A DNA stretch of 18,940 bases, taken from contig JAZQDA010000150.1 in the NCBI GenBank assembly GCA_045546535.1, positions 1 to 18,940 on the forward strand. Reading direction: 5' to 3'. This DNA comes from RGIG1828 sp045546535. Its GTDB lineage: Bacteria > Bacillota > Clostridia > UMGS1810. Below are positions 1-8,373 of this stretch, one piece after another; the stretch's first letter is position 1, and every line of letters starts with the position of its first letter. A program made the translations under genes and the position numbers. Below the pieces are notes generated by a model. The model had not been told where the DNA came from. It made no database searches and was given only the letters and a program-made list of their open reading frames with translations.

Positions 1-1239
1 GATCATAATGGCGGGTTTTGCTGTTTCAAATGTAAGTCCGCCCTGATAATAAGCAATATACGGTTCTTTTATTGGACCGTCTGCTGAAATTTCAATCGAC
101 GAGCCCTGAACAAATGCCCCTGCAGCCATAATAACCTGATGCTCATATCCCGGCATATCCCACGGCATAGGTACAACAAAACTATCTATGGGAGCGCCTT
201 TTTGAATACCCTGACAAAAAGCAATCAATTTATCTTTGTCGTTGAATTTAATACTTGTAATTATATCGCCTCTTTGCGCATTTGAAGCAGGTTTTACTTC
301 ATATCCCACCTCTTCAAACATGGCAGAACAAAATATTGCAGATTTTACGGCATTTGCAACAATTTTCGGTGCTAAAAAGAGACCCTGATATAAAGTCCTG
401 TTATTACCAAGGGTTGCACCGCATTCTCTGCCGATACCAGGGCAAGTAAGACGATATGACACCTTTTCTATTGCATCTTTCGTTCCTACAATATATCCCC
501 CGCTTTGAGCAAGACCGCCACCAGGATTTTTAATTAAAGAGCCGACAATAAGGTCAGCACCAACACTGCACGGTTCTTTTTCTTCAACAAATTCACCATA
601 GCAATTATCAACAAGGCAGACTATATCTGATTTGATCGATTTCACAAAACGGAGAATCTCACCAATTTCGTCAACGCTTAAAGTTTCACGCCATTCATAC
701 CCTTTTGAACGCTGAATCAAGACACAGGTAACACTTTCATCGATGGCATTTTTCAAAGCATTAAAATCAACTTTTGAATCCAGTAAATTAACTTGTCTGT
801 AGCCAATGCCGAAATCTTTAAGTGAACCTGAAGATTCTCCTCTTATTCCTATGACTTCTTCCAAAGTATCATAAGGTTTTCCTGTAGCAGAAACTAATGT
901 GTCGCCAGGTCTTAAAATGCCGTAAAGACAAGTTGAGATAGCCATGGTTCCATTTACTATGTTATGGCGTACCAAAGCATCTTCTCCGCCGAAAACTTCA
1001 GCATATATAAGGTCTAAAGTATCTCTGCCAACATCATCATATCCATACCCTGTAGTTGTTCCAAGGTGTGCTTCACTTACTGCATACTTTTGAAAAGCAT
1101 TGAGAACTTTTAGTGAATTAACTTGACAAATTTTATCTGCTTTTTCATATGCAGATTTTGCTCTAATTTCGGCTTTTTTACTTAATTTAATGATATCGTC
1201 GCCAATACCAAATGTATTTTTCAGATAGTTTTCAATCAT
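1..1239 (-). CDS. PLP-dependent methionine gamma-lyase / aluminum-resistance family protein (C-terminus off window)
   Basis: A fold-type I, PLP-dependent enzyme of the Met_gamma_lyase family (YnbB, 'aluminum resistance protein'). Members are predicted to act on sulfur amino acids, but the physiological substrate is mostly unproven. The frame is open for 413 codons from ATG at 1239 to the window edge; the family is usually about 410-430 residues, so only a short C-terminal tail is missing. Visible features are an N-terminal helical segment, the GTTTGYGYDDVGRDTLD motif near residues 60-76, RHNIVNGTMA near 91-100, a DNCYGE segment near 211-216, and the PLP lysine in GSLIKNPGGG (Lys237). The AGGAAA ribosome binding site (1245-1250) abuts the iorB stop, and the 11-bp gap suggests cotranscription with iorAB. 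I see the family with good confidence; the exact reaction is inference. Confidence 0.88.
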   Translation of the reverse strand, partial: MIENYLKNTFGIGDDIIKLSKKAEIRAKSAYEKADKICQVNSLKVLNAFQKYAVSEAHLGTTTGYGYDDVGRDTLDLIYAEVFGGEDALVRHNIVNGTMAISTCLYGILRPGDTLVSATGKPYDTLEEVIGIRGESSGSLKDFGIGYRQVNLLDSKVDFNALKNAIDESVTCVLIQRSKGYEWRETLSVDEIGEILRFVKSIKSDIVCLVDNCYGEFVEEKEPCSVGADLIVGSLIKNPGGGLAQSGGYIVGTKDAIEKVSYRLTCPGIGRECGATLGNNRTLYQGLFLAPKIVANAVKSAIFCSAMFEEVGYEVKPASNAQRGDIITSIKFNDKDKLIAFCQGIQKGAPIDSFVVPMPWDMPGYEHQVIMAAGAFVQGSSIEISADGPIKEPYIAYYQGGLTFETAKPAIMI

Positions 1240-1250
1240 ATTATTTTCCT

Positions 1251-1817
1251 TTATATGTTGTATCCAAGTTCAAACGCCTTGAGATTTATATCAAGAAATT
1301 TCGGCGGAACGGTTTCTTTAATAACTTCAACCCAAACTTCTTTATCTACACCTGAATTCTTTGCAAAACAACCAATTAAAACAATATTAACAGCCTTAAC
1401 CGTACCAGCCTCAACTGCAAGTGAAAGTGCATCAAACGCCTCAACATCCGGAACTTTATCATTAATTTTTTCGATAATACCCTCAGGATATTTCATAGCA
1501 CCTGTTATAACAGGCATTGGGTTCATTTTCTGAGTATTAACAATAAGTTTCCCGCCTTTTTTAAGGTACGGGAGCCATCTGTATGCTTCAAGTTCTTCAA
1601 ATGCCAGGAGAAAATCTGCTTCTCCCTCGAAAACAAGCGGTGAATATACTTTATCATCATATTTAACATATGTTACAACGCTTCCTCCGCGCTGACTCAT
1701 ACCATGAACTTCTGATACTTTTACATCATACCCTGACTTAATTGCCACATTACCAATAATACGGCTGGCAAGAAGTGTACCCTGTCCGCCTACACCTACA
1801 ATCATAACTTTACTCAT
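1251..1817 (-). CDS. iorB: Indolepyruvate:ferredoxin oxidoreductase, beta subunit
   Basis: Small (gamma-domain) subunit of indolepyruvate:ferredoxin oxidoreductase, 188 residues, the normal length. With IorA it decarboxylates aryl-pyruvates made by transamination of aromatic amino acids, giving aryl-acetyl-CoA, CO2 and reduced ferredoxin in the cytoplasm. The sequence opens with the diagnostic MIVGVGGQGTLLASRI glycine-rich motif and carries SEVHGMSQRGGSV near residues 35-47, both typical of the POR gamma/IorB family. The ATG overlaps the iorA stop by 4 bp (ATGA), indicating translational coupling and a one-to-one complex. No Fe-S motif is present, as expected, because the clusters are in IorA. 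Substrate specificity (indolepyruvate versus phenylpyruvate) cannot be read from sequence. Confidence 0.95.
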   Translation of the reverse strand: MSKVMIVGVGGQGTLLASRIIGNVAIKSGYDVKVSEVHGMSQRGGSVVTYVKYDDKVYSPLVFEGEADFLLAFEELEAYRWLPYLKKGGKLIVNTQKMNPMPVITGAMKYPEGIIEKINDKVPDVEAFDALSLAVEAGTVKAVNIVLIGCFAKNSGVDKEVWVEVIKETVPPKFLDINLKAFELGYNI

Positions 1818-3559
1818 TTGTCTTCACCAACCTTTTTTATAGCACCGAATTTACATACATTCATACAGAGTTTACAGCCGTTGCACTGTGATGAATCGAT
1901 GGTGATTTTTCCTTCTTTGATTGAAATTGCAGGACACCCGAGACCCATGCACATTTTACAATTTTTACATTTATCCTGGTCAATCTCACAGGGAAGTCCG
2001 TAGTTGACATTTTTGAGAAGTGCACAGGGGCGTTGCGAAATTATAACAGAAGGTTCTTTAGACTTCACCTCTTCTTTAACAACTTTTTCAAAGTTTGCAA
2101 GATCAAACGGATCTGCAACTACAACTCTTTCAATACCTACAGCATTTGCAAGTTTAACAAGGTCAACATTTTTCGTTTCTTCGCCTTTAATTGTATATCC
2201 TGTTGTAGGATTCTGCTGATGTCCTGTCATACCTGTAATTGAGTTGTCAAGTATAATTACAGTTGACACACCTTTGTTATATACAATATCAATAAGACCT
2301 GTTATTCCCGAGTGAATAAAAGTCGAGTCACCTATAACCGCTACTACACCCTCGCTGAAATCTTTACCTCTTGCTTTTTCAATTCCGTGAGCCATACCTA
2401 TACCTGCGCCCATACATACGCAGTAATCAAGCGAACTAAGTGGTGCAAGGGCTCCGAGAGTATAACAACCTATATCACCGCAAACAGTCAGTTTTAGTTT
2501 TTTAAGCACATAATACATGCCTCTGTGAGGACAACCAGGGCACATAACAGGAGGTCTTACAGGGATTGTTTCATCTGCACTTACAAATTCAGGTGCATCG
2601 ATACCTAAAATTGCTTTTTTAATCATCTGAGGATTATATTCGCCAAGTTTTGTAAAAAGTTCTTTACCGCAGACTTTAAGTCCGATACTTAAGCAAAATT
2701 CTTCAATAAACGGGTCAAGTTCTTCTATAACATATAACTTGTCAACTTTTGAAGCGAAGTCTTTTATAAGTTTTTCACTCAAAGGATAAGTAATACCAAG
2801 TTTAAGAAAACTTGCATCAGGCAGAGCCTCTTTAGCATACTGATAGGATATGCCATTTGTTATTACGCCGATTTTGGTATCGTTAATTTCTATTTTATTA
2901 AACGGACAATCGTAAGCGTAATCTGCAATTTTTTCGCATCTTTCTTCAACAAAAATATGTCTTGCCTTAGCCATTGCAGGCATCATAACATATTTTGCAG
3001 GATCTTTTTTCATTTCTTTAAGCGTGTACTGTGCTCTGTCGTTTGTTTCTACAAGACTTTGTGAGTGAGCAACCCTTGTAGTAAGACGAAGTATTACAGG
3101 TGTGTCAAACTGCTCACTGAGGTCAAAAGCAAGACGTGTAAATTCTTTACACTCTTCACTGTCAGACGGTTCAACAACAGGAATTTTTGATGCTTTTGCA
3201 TGGTTTCTTGTATCCTGTTCGTTCTGTGAACTGTGAAGACCAGGGTCATCAGCCACAACAACAACAAGTCCGCCGTTTACACCTGTATATGATGCTGTAT
3301 ATAAAGGGTCTGCTGCAACATTTAAACCAACATGTTTCATACAGGTCATACTTCTTGCACCTGCAAAACTTGCACCTATTGCAACTTCAGTTGCAACTTT
3401 TTCGTTACATGCCCATTCTGAATATATTTCGTCATATTTTTTTGATACAACTTCTGTAACTTCTGTACTGGGTGTGCCAGGGTATGATGAAACAACTGTA
3501 ACACCTGCTTCATATGCACCACGGGCAACCGCCTCATTTCCAAGCATTAGTTTTTTCAT
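1814..3559 (-). CDS. iorA: Indolepyruvate:ferredoxin oxidoreductase, alpha subunit
   Basis: Catalytic thiamine-pyrophosphate subunit, 581 residues, close to the family norm. Order of domains: pyrimidine-binding N-terminal region with the SSYPGTPSTEV motif (residues 24-34); an ADDPGLHSSQNEQDTR segment (103-118); a CPGCPHRG motif opening the TPP pyrophosphate-binding domain (about 340-460), including GDIGCYTLG and GDSTFIHSGITGLID; and a C-terminal 2[4Fe-4S] ferredoxin domain with two cysteine groups (CKNCKMC and CNGCKLCMNVC). The ATG has an AAGGAAGG ribosome binding site 5' of it. It overlaps iorB by 4 bp and lies 54 bp after the upstream M42 gene, with no terminator between. It reduces ferredoxin, the likely electron donor for the Rnf complex encoded further right (inference). 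Confidence 0.96.
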   Translation of the reverse strand: MKKLMLGNEAVARGAYEAGVTVVSSYPGTPSTEVTEVVSKKYDEIYSEWACNEKVATEVAIGASFAGARSMTCMKHVGLNVAADPLYTASYTGVNGGLVVVVADDPGLHSSQNEQDTRNHAKASKIPVVEPSDSEECKEFTRLAFDLSEQFDTPVILRLTTRVAHSQSLVETNDRAQYTLKEMKKDPAKYVMMPAMAKARHIFVEERCEKIADYAYDCPFNKIEINDTKIGVITNGISYQYAKEALPDASFLKLGITYPLSEKLIKDFASKVDKLYVIEELDPFIEEFCLSIGLKVCGKELFTKLGEYNPQMIKKAILGIDAPEFVSADETIPVRPPVMCPGCPHRGMYYVLKKLKLTVCGDIGCYTLGALAPLSSLDYCVCMGAGIGMAHGIEKARGKDFSEGVVAVIGDSTFIHSGITGLIDIVYNKGVSTVIILDNSITGMTGHQQNPTTGYTIKGEETKNVDLVKLANAVGIERVVVADPFDLANFEKVVKEEVKSKEPSVIISQRPCALLKNVNYGLPCEIDQDKCKNCKMCMGLGCPAISIKEGKITIDSSQCNGCKLCMNVCKFGAIKKVGEDK

Positions 3560-3613
3560 TGGTATTACCTTCCTTGATAAATTAATTACTTCTTATGTTA
3601 ACACAAATTAGTT

Positions 3614-4600
3614 TTAAAATAAAGTGTTTTTGGAAAATTCAGTTATAAGTTTTATACAAGACTCTATATCTTCAATATTTGCAGTTTCCACAGGTGTATG
3701 AATGTATCTTACCGGAAGAGAAACAGCACCTGTTATTGCACCGTTTTTAACCGTTTGCATGGCTCCTGCATCTGTTCCTCCAAATGTAAGTATTTCAAAC
3801 TGATATTTTATCGAATTCTCCTTTGCGCATTTTTCGAGTGCTGAGCGCAGTTCTTTGTTGGTTACAACTGATTTATCCATTATTTTTATTGCTGCGCCAA
3901 AGCCCTGTTTTACATTAGAAACATTGCATGACGGTGTATCGCCTGTGTCTGTAACATCAACGGCAATTGCAATATCAGGTTCTATAGTATATGTTGCTGT
4001 TTTTGCTCCGCGAAGCCCTATTTCTTCCTGTGAGGAAAAAACAAAATACAAATCGTATGGACTTTTTTCAATGTTTTTTATCGACTCAATTAAAATATAC
4101 ACGCCGCTGCGGTTATCAAGTGATTTTGAAACAACTGTGTTTTCTCTTAAAACAAAATCACCCACAAAAGATGCAGTATCACCCGGATTAACAAACTTCA
4201 GAGTTTCTTCTCTGGATTCAGCGCCTATATCTATATACATAGTTGAAACTTTAAGGTCTTTTTTTACATCTGCTTTTTCTTCGTAGCAAACCGTTCCGAC
4301 TGTGCCGTTTTCAAACTTTACTTTCTGATAAAGTGCAGCATACAAATTAACACCGCCGACAGGTGCAAAACGGACAAAGCCATTATCATCGATATAGTTT
4401 GCCATAACACCTATTTCATCGGTATGTGCTGAAAACATAAGTTTTTTACCGTTACCTTTTTTATGTGCTACAAGATTGCCTAAGGCATCTGAAAAAATTT
4501 CATCAACAAAAGGTTTTATTTCATCAACAATGAGTTCATATAAATTATTTTCACTGCCAGAAACAGCAGTTGTTTGTGTGAGTTTTTTTAAAAGTTCCAT
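3614..4600 (-). CDS. M42 family glutamyl/aminopeptidase, copy 3 of the tandem
   Basis: Cytosolic, di-metal (Zn or Co) aminopeptidase of family M42 (FrvX/YsdC/TET type), which removes N-terminal residues from short peptides as a large self-compartmentalised oligomer. It has 328 residues, slightly short for the family. All expected active-site positions are seen: His59 and Asp61 in SAHTDEIG, the bridging Asp162 in SLDNRSG, the catalytic pair Glu192-Glu193 in QEEIGLRGA, metal ligand Asp215 in AVDVTDTGD, and His301 in YIHTPVE. It is the last of three tandem paralogues and starts 18 bp after the previous one, with an AGGAGAG ribosome binding site. The next gene is iorA, which suggests that peptide breakdown feeds amino-acid oxidation (inference). 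Substrate preference is not predictable. Confidence 0.93.
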   Translation of the reverse strand: MELLKKLTQTTAVSGSENNLYELIVDEIKPFVDEIFSDALGNLVAHKKGNGKKLMFSAHTDEIGVMANYIDDNGFVRFAPVGGVNLYAALYQKVKFENGTVGTVCYEEKADVKKDLKVSTMYIDIGAESREETLKFVNPGDTASFVGDFVLRENTVVSKSLDNRSGVYILIESIKNIEKSPYDLYFVFSSQEEIGLRGAKTATYTIEPDIAIAVDVTDTGDTPSCNVSNVKQGFGAAIKIMDKSVVTNKELRSALEKCAKENSIKYQFEILTFGGTDAGAMQTVKNGAITGAVSLPVRYIHTPVETANIEDIESCIKLITEFSKNTLF

Positions 4601-4618
4601 ACACGTCTCTCCTATTAA

Positions 4619-5644
4619 TCAAAGAGTTTTTGCAAAAGTATGAATGTTTTCAAGTGTCTTTTCAACAAGTTTTTTCATACTTTCATAATCTTGCATATCA
4701 GCAACACAAACCGGTGAATGAATATATCTGCAAGGCAGCGATACCGAACAAACTCTCGCTCCAGACGCGCCTGTCTGGATTTGTCTTGAATCATTACCGC
4801 CATTTGATGTGAGTTTGTACTGAAATGTTATATTTTCATTATTTGCCGTATCTATAATAAAATTTTTAAGTTTTTTATCCTGGTATGCTCCCATGTCCAT
4901 ATTTGTTATAACAGGACCGCCTCCAAGAGTTGTTCCATACATATGAGGAGGCGAAAATGCGGTATCAGAAGCAGTTGTAGCCTCTAAAATTATTGCGATA
5001 TCAGGGTCAATGCGTCTTGAGAGCACAGATGCACCTCTTAAGCCTGTCTCTTCCTGAACGGTAAAACAAAAGAATATATCTTCTGCATACTCTTTCTTTA
5101 CAAGGTCTAAAATTATAGCACACCCTGCTCTGTCATCTATTGCTTTGGCTTTGAATTTAGTGTTATATAGTTCAGTAAATTGAGAATCAAAGGATATATA
5201 ATCACCTTTTTCGACCATACGGAGTGCTTCATCTTTTGATTTTGCACCAATATCAATATACATATCCGCACATTTTATAACATTTTTTCTCTCATCTTCT
5301 GTTTGCAAATGGACTGCTTTTATTCCTATTATACCTTTTATTTTGTTTTCTCCCACCTTAACTCTTTGCGCAAGTAAAATTCTGTCGTCAATTCCGCCGA
5401 CATGAGAGAACTTAAGATATCCGTCATCGGTTATATCATTAACAATTAGTCCTACTTCGTCCATATGAGCAAAAACAGCAACTTTTTGCCCTGATGGATT
5501 ATTGCCTTTTTTGAAAAGAATAACATTTCCTATAGTATCGGTCTCACATGTTGTTACAAAATCACGAACTTTATCAATTATGAATTTTCTGATATTACTT
5601 TCATTTCCGGAGACTGCGTCTATATTTGTTAATGTTTTTAGCAT
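4619..5644 (-). CDS. M42 family aminopeptidase, copy 2 of the tandem
   Basis: Second M42 metallopeptidase, 341 residues. Active-site positions: His60 and Asp62 in FAHMDEVG, Asp170 in AIDDRAG, the Glu198-Glu199 pair in QEETGLRGA, and His309 in YIHSPV. At the metal-ligand position where its neighbours have Asp (AVDVT, ALDVT) this copy has Glu221 in ILEATTASD, a conservative change also found within the wider family. The usual PVE after the last histidine is PVC here. The start lies inside the end of copy 1 (7-bp overlap), with GGAGG 7 bases before the ATG, so translation is probably coupled. It has diverged clearly from both neighbours, which argues against a recent duplication and for a different substrate range or a mixed oligomer (inference). 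Confidence 0.92.
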   Translation of the reverse strand: MLKTLTNIDAVSGNESNIRKFIIDKVRDFVTTCETDTIGNVILFKKGNNPSGQKVAVFAHMDEVGLIVNDITDDGYLKFSHVGGIDDRILLAQRVKVGENKIKGIIGIKAVHLQTEDERKNVIKCADMYIDIGAKSKDEALRMVEKGDYISFDSQFTELYNTKFKAKAIDDRAGCAIILDLVKKEYAEDIFFCFTVQEETGLRGASVLSRRIDPDIAIILEATTASDTAFSPPHMYGTTLGGGPVITNMDMGAYQDKKLKNFIIDTANNENITFQYKLTSNGGNDSRQIQTGASGARVCSVSLPCRYIHSPVCVADMQDYESMKKLVEKTLENIHTFAKTL

Positions 5645-6675
5645 AATACATCCTCCGTATTCTCAAATGATTTTAAAAACGCAGAAAGGGCATTACTCAA
5701 ACTTTCACAGTCTGAAAGACACAGTGTTTCAACAGGCGTGTGCATATATTTGAGTGGTATCGATGCAAGAAGTGTGGGTATTCCTTCCCGTGAAGTTTGA
5801 ATAGACCATGCATCTGTTCCGGTATTGCCACCCTCAACTTCAATTTCAAACGCAATTTCATTTTCACAAAGTACCTTTTTGAATTTTTTAACAAGTCCAG
5901 AGTGAATATTGGGACCGACGCAAACTGCAGGACCTGAGCCGCAATCAAATGAACCTTTGCTTTCGTCAGGCGTTTTAGCATGGGTTACATCTAAAGCAAT
6001 TGCAAAATCAGGATTAACATAGTGCGCAGCAGTAAGTGAACCTCTTAATCCAACCTCCTCCTGAACACATGCACAGAAATAAAGGTCGAAATTAAGATTT
6101 TCATTTTTCAGTTTTTCAAGACAGTCCAAAACTGTTGCAACACATGCCCTGTCGTCCATACATTTTGATGCCAGAAAACCATTTGAAAGTTCAGACACGT
6201 CACCCATAAAAGTTACAGGAGCACCTATACCTATATTCTCATCTGCTTCCGCTTTTGTCATGCCGACATCAATATATAATTTATCAAATCCAACAACTTT
6301 TGTATATTCATCACTTGTCATCATATGTGGCGGTTTCGCACCGATTACGCCTATATAGTCATCTTTACCGTGAACTTTCACAGAAAGTGCGGGTAAAATT
6401 CTTGGGTCTATACCGCCTACAGGCTTGACAAGTAAAAAACCATTATCATCTATGCCGGAAACAAGCATACCAATCTCATCAATATGCGCTTCAATCATCA
6501 CTTTTGATTGAGAATTTTTTCCTTTTTTCAACGCTATGACATTACCGAGATTATCAATCTCAATACTGTCTGTAATTTGTGCTAATTCTGTTTTTAAATA
6601 TTCACTGATACTATGTTCAAAGCCTGAAATTCCGCTTAAGGACGTCAGTTTTTCAATGTGCTTACAAATACTCAT
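5638..6675 (-). CDS. M42 family aminopeptidase, copy 1 of the tandem
   Basis: First M42 metallopeptidase of the tandem in transcription order, 345 residues. It has the full set of ligands and catalytic residues: His64 and Asp66 in EAHIDEIG, Asp174 in CMDDRAC, Glu206-Glu207 in QEEVGLRGS, Asp229 in ALDVTHAKTPD, and His312 in MHTPVE. The GNTGTDAWSIQ segment near residues 283-293 is typical of YsdC/FrvX-like members. The start follows the murD stop by 13 bp and has a GGGAG ribosome binding site in that gap. The C-terminus overlaps copy 2 by 7 bp. Like the other copies it lacks a signal peptide and should be cytosolic, processing imported or turned-over peptides. The exact specificity is unknown. 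Confidence 0.93.
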   Translation of the reverse strand: MSICKHIEKLTSLSGISGFEHSISEYLKTELAQITDSIEIDNLGNVIALKKGKNSQSKVMIEAHIDEIGMLVSGIDDNGFLLVKPVGGIDPRILPALSVKVHGKDDYIGVIGAKPPHMMTSDEYTKVVGFDKLYIDVGMTKAEADENIGIGAPVTFMGDVSELSNGFLASKCMDDRACVATVLDCLEKLKNENLNFDLYFCACVQEEVGLRGSLTAAHYVNPDFAIALDVTHAKTPDESKGSFDCGSGPAVCVGPNIHSGLVKKFKKVLCENEIAFEIEVEGGNTGTDAWSIQTSREGIPTLLASIPLKYMHTPVETLCLSDCESLSNALSAFLKSFENTEDVLC

Positions 6676-6688
6676 ATTTACTCCCGAA

Positions 6689-8086
6689 TTATATATTGTT
6701 TACTATTTCCTTGAAATGTTTTCCTCTCTCTTCAAAGTTTTTATACATATCAAAACTTGCACACGCAGGTGATAAAATAACAGAAGATTTATGTGACTCA
6801 TCAACCAGACCTTTTGCAAAAGAAAAAGCAAGTTTTACTGCGTGTTCCATATTATCTGCAATCATTACGGGCACTTTTCTTTTTTGAGTCGGACAAGACT
6901 CAACATCGTCCTTGATTCGCATGGCAGTTTCGCCGATTAAAACTAAGACGCTTACTCTCTGACAAATTTTTTCGGCAAGTTTATCAAAGGGAAGTTTCTT
7001 ATCATATCCGCCTGCAATCAAAACTATTCGTCCAGGAGGCTGTGCTTCAAGTCCTGCTATGGTACGAGTTGGTGACGATCCTATCGAATCATTGAAAAAA
7101 GAAACACCATCAAGTTGTCTTACGAATTCCATTCGGTGTTCAACACCTGAAAATTCACGAGCAACTTTAACTATTGTATCATCTCTTACTAAAGGTGAAA
7201 CAGCGCAAATTGCAGCCATATAGTTTTCTATATTATGGGTTCCTTTGATTTTAATATCACTTGTTTCTAAAAGTTTTCTGCCTTTGTACCATATTGCACC
7301 ATCTTTGAGATAGGCACCGTTTGTTTCTTTATTTCTGCTAAACATATCACATGTATATTGATAATTATCTCTAAGAGAGTTTGTTATTTCATTATCAGCA
7401 TTGAGTACAAGTCTTGAGTTTTGACTGTGAAAATTAAAAATATTTGTTTTAGCCTGTACATATTCTTCCATGTCTTTGTGATAATCAAGGTGATTTGGTG
7501 AAAGATTTGTAATTACCGATATGTGGGGAGAAACCGAAAGGGTCTGAAGTTGAAAACTTGAAAGTTCAAGTACAACCATGTCGTCAGAAGAAATCTCATC
7601 AAGTTTAGAAAGGAGTGGTGTTCCTATATTTCCGCCTACGTGAACAGTATATCCGTCGGTTTTAAGCATTTCATATACCAAAGATGTTGTTGTGGTTTTT
7701 CCGTCGCTTCCCGTTATTCCTATCATCGTACAAGGACACATCGACATAAAAAGTTCCATTTCACTCGTAACTGTAACTCCGTCCTTTATTGCATTTTGAA
7801 TCTCAGGAGTCAACACTCTGATTCCGGGAGATTTAAGTACAATATCATAGTCAGAGAGTCCATCAAGATAGTTTTCGCCAAGTTTTAAATTAACACAGTT
7901 CGATTCTAATTGATTTAAAATTTTCTTATCAAAAGCACTTTTCTCTCTTTTATCGCACCCTGTTACAACAGCCCCGAGTTTTTTAAGAAACTCAATAGCA
8001 GGAATATTACTGATACCAAGCCCCAGAACTGCCACTTTTTTATCCTTTACAGTCGCTTTAAAAAGTTCATAATTTGTATTAAGCAC
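6689..8086 (-). CDS. murD: UDP-N-acetylmuramoyl-L-alanine:D-glutamate ligase
   Basis: Cytoplasmic Mur ligase that adds D-glutamate to UDP-MurNAc-L-Ala in peptidoglycan precursor synthesis, using ATP; 465 residues, normal for the family. Seen: an N-terminal Rossmann-like UDP-binding domain (VAVLGLGISNIPA, about residues 18-30), the ATP-binding loop GITGSDGKTTTTS (123-135), the LELSSFQL and NLSPNHLDYH motifs of the central domain, and a C-terminal domain with EHRMEF and FFNDSIGSSPT. The start is GTG, not ATG: a GGAAGG ribosome binding site lies 7 bases upstream, and no ATG fits the conserved N-terminus better. The gene is outside the usual dcw cluster and is first in a run of peptidase and fermentation genes, just after the 6S RNA candidate and its terminator. 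Confidence 0.95.
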   Translation of the reverse strand: MLNTNYELFKATVKDKKVAVLGLGISNIPAIEFLKKLGAVVTGCDKREKSAFDKKILNQLESNCVNLKLGENYLDGLSDYDIVLKSPGIRVLTPEIQNAIKDGVTVTSEMELFMSMCPCTMIGITGSDGKTTTTSLVYEMLKTDGYTVHVGGNIGTPLLSKLDEISSDDMVVLELSSFQLQTLSVSPHISVITNLSPNHLDYHKDMEEYVQAKTNIFNFHSQNSRLVLNADNEITNSLRDNYQYTCDMFSRNKETNGAYLKDGAIWYKGRKLLETSDIKIKGTHNIENYMAAICAVSPLVRDDTIVKVAREFSGVEHRMEFVRQLDGVSFFNDSIGSSPTRTIAGLEAQPPGRIVLIAGGYDKKLPFDKLAEKICQRVSVLVLIGETAMRIKDDVESCPTQKRKVPVMIADNMEHAVKLAFSFAKGLVDESHKSSVILSPACASFDMYKNFEERGKHFKEIVNNI

Positions 8087-8120
8087 GAAAACACCTTCCG
8101 TCTGTCATATAGGTCAATTA

Positions 8121-8152
8121 ATATATAAAAGCCAAACAAAACTGTTTGGCTT
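8121..8152 (-). terminator. Rho-independent terminator of the 6S RNA candidate
   Basis: On the minus strand, AAGCCAAACA and TGTTTGGCTT form a perfect 10-bp stem with a 4-nt loop (8129-8152), followed by a TTTTATATATT tract. It lies about 10 bases past the 3' end of the predicted RNA and 42 bases before the murD start. The U-run is short and broken by A, so some read-through into murD is likely, and I see no separate promoter for murD. Confidence 0.65.
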
Positions 8153-8162
8153 AAATTTCTAA

Positions 8163-8346
8163 GCATACCCCACTGTGCCGTTACTAAGGATATATTTTTA
8201 ACCTGCTATGCAGGTGGACTCCGCCTGACTGCTTAAATGTTCCCTTGTCTGTGCATGGTCTACAGCCACAGTCAGAGATAGGATTCCTTTCTAAAACTAT
8301 CGGTTAAAATATAATCCGTTTTTACGCACACCGCAGGGCACATACG
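8163..8346 (-). ncRNA. ssrS: Probable 6S RNA
   Basis: The 279 bp between murD and the DUF1292 gene have no ORF but fold, on the minus strand, into a 6S-like rod of about 184 nt. The ends (5' GUAUGUGCCCUGCGGUGUGC; 3' ACGGCACAGUGGGGUAUGC) pair for about 18 bp with G-U pairs and small bulges, forming the closing stem. Then come a large AU-rich open region, a GGAAUCC/GGAGUCC helix (one mismatch), and a perfect 7-bp CUGACUG/CAGUCAG helix (8269-8275 with 8225-8231) leading to an apical loop. The 3' side of the central bubble holds a small ACCUGC-AUA-GCAGGU hairpin (8201-8215). 6S RNA mimics an open promoter and sequesters sigma-A RNA polymerase in stationary phase. Assignment rests on architecture, length and remembered similarity of the CCCUGCGGUGUG end to Firmicute 6S, not on a model search. 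Confidence 0.7.
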
Positions 8347-8373
8347 TTAAAACCAAGCGATGAAATCAATCAA
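8346..8373 (-). promoter_or_regulatory. Weak candidate promoter for the 6S RNA
   Basis: Minus-strand TTGATT (8368-8373), a 16-bp spacer and TTTAAC (8346-8351) lie just upstream of the predicted RNA. The -35 overlaps the stop of the DUF1292 gene. Placed this close, the start site would fall a few bases inside the predicted 5' end, so either the end is slightly off or the RNA is processed from the ruvX transcript. Confidence 0.28.

Noticed and set aside
1818..2497. Plus-strand ORFs opposite iorA
   Set aside because: They are antisense shadows of a well-conserved gene, lack ribosome binding sites and resemble no family.
3187..3459. 90-codon plus-strand ORF opposite iorA
   Set aside because: Low-complexity Gln/Leu-rich translation caused by the antisense frame of iorA; no start signals.
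3855..4286. 143-codon plus-strand ORF opposite the M42 gene
   Set aside because: Antisense to all catalytic motifs of a conserved peptidase, no ribosome binding site.
8163..8346. T-box, tmRNA, RNase P or SRP RNA in the murD upstream gap
   Set aside because: No T-box sequence, tRNA-like end, or RNase P/SRP core motifs seen; closing stem, bubble hairpin and length fit 6S best.
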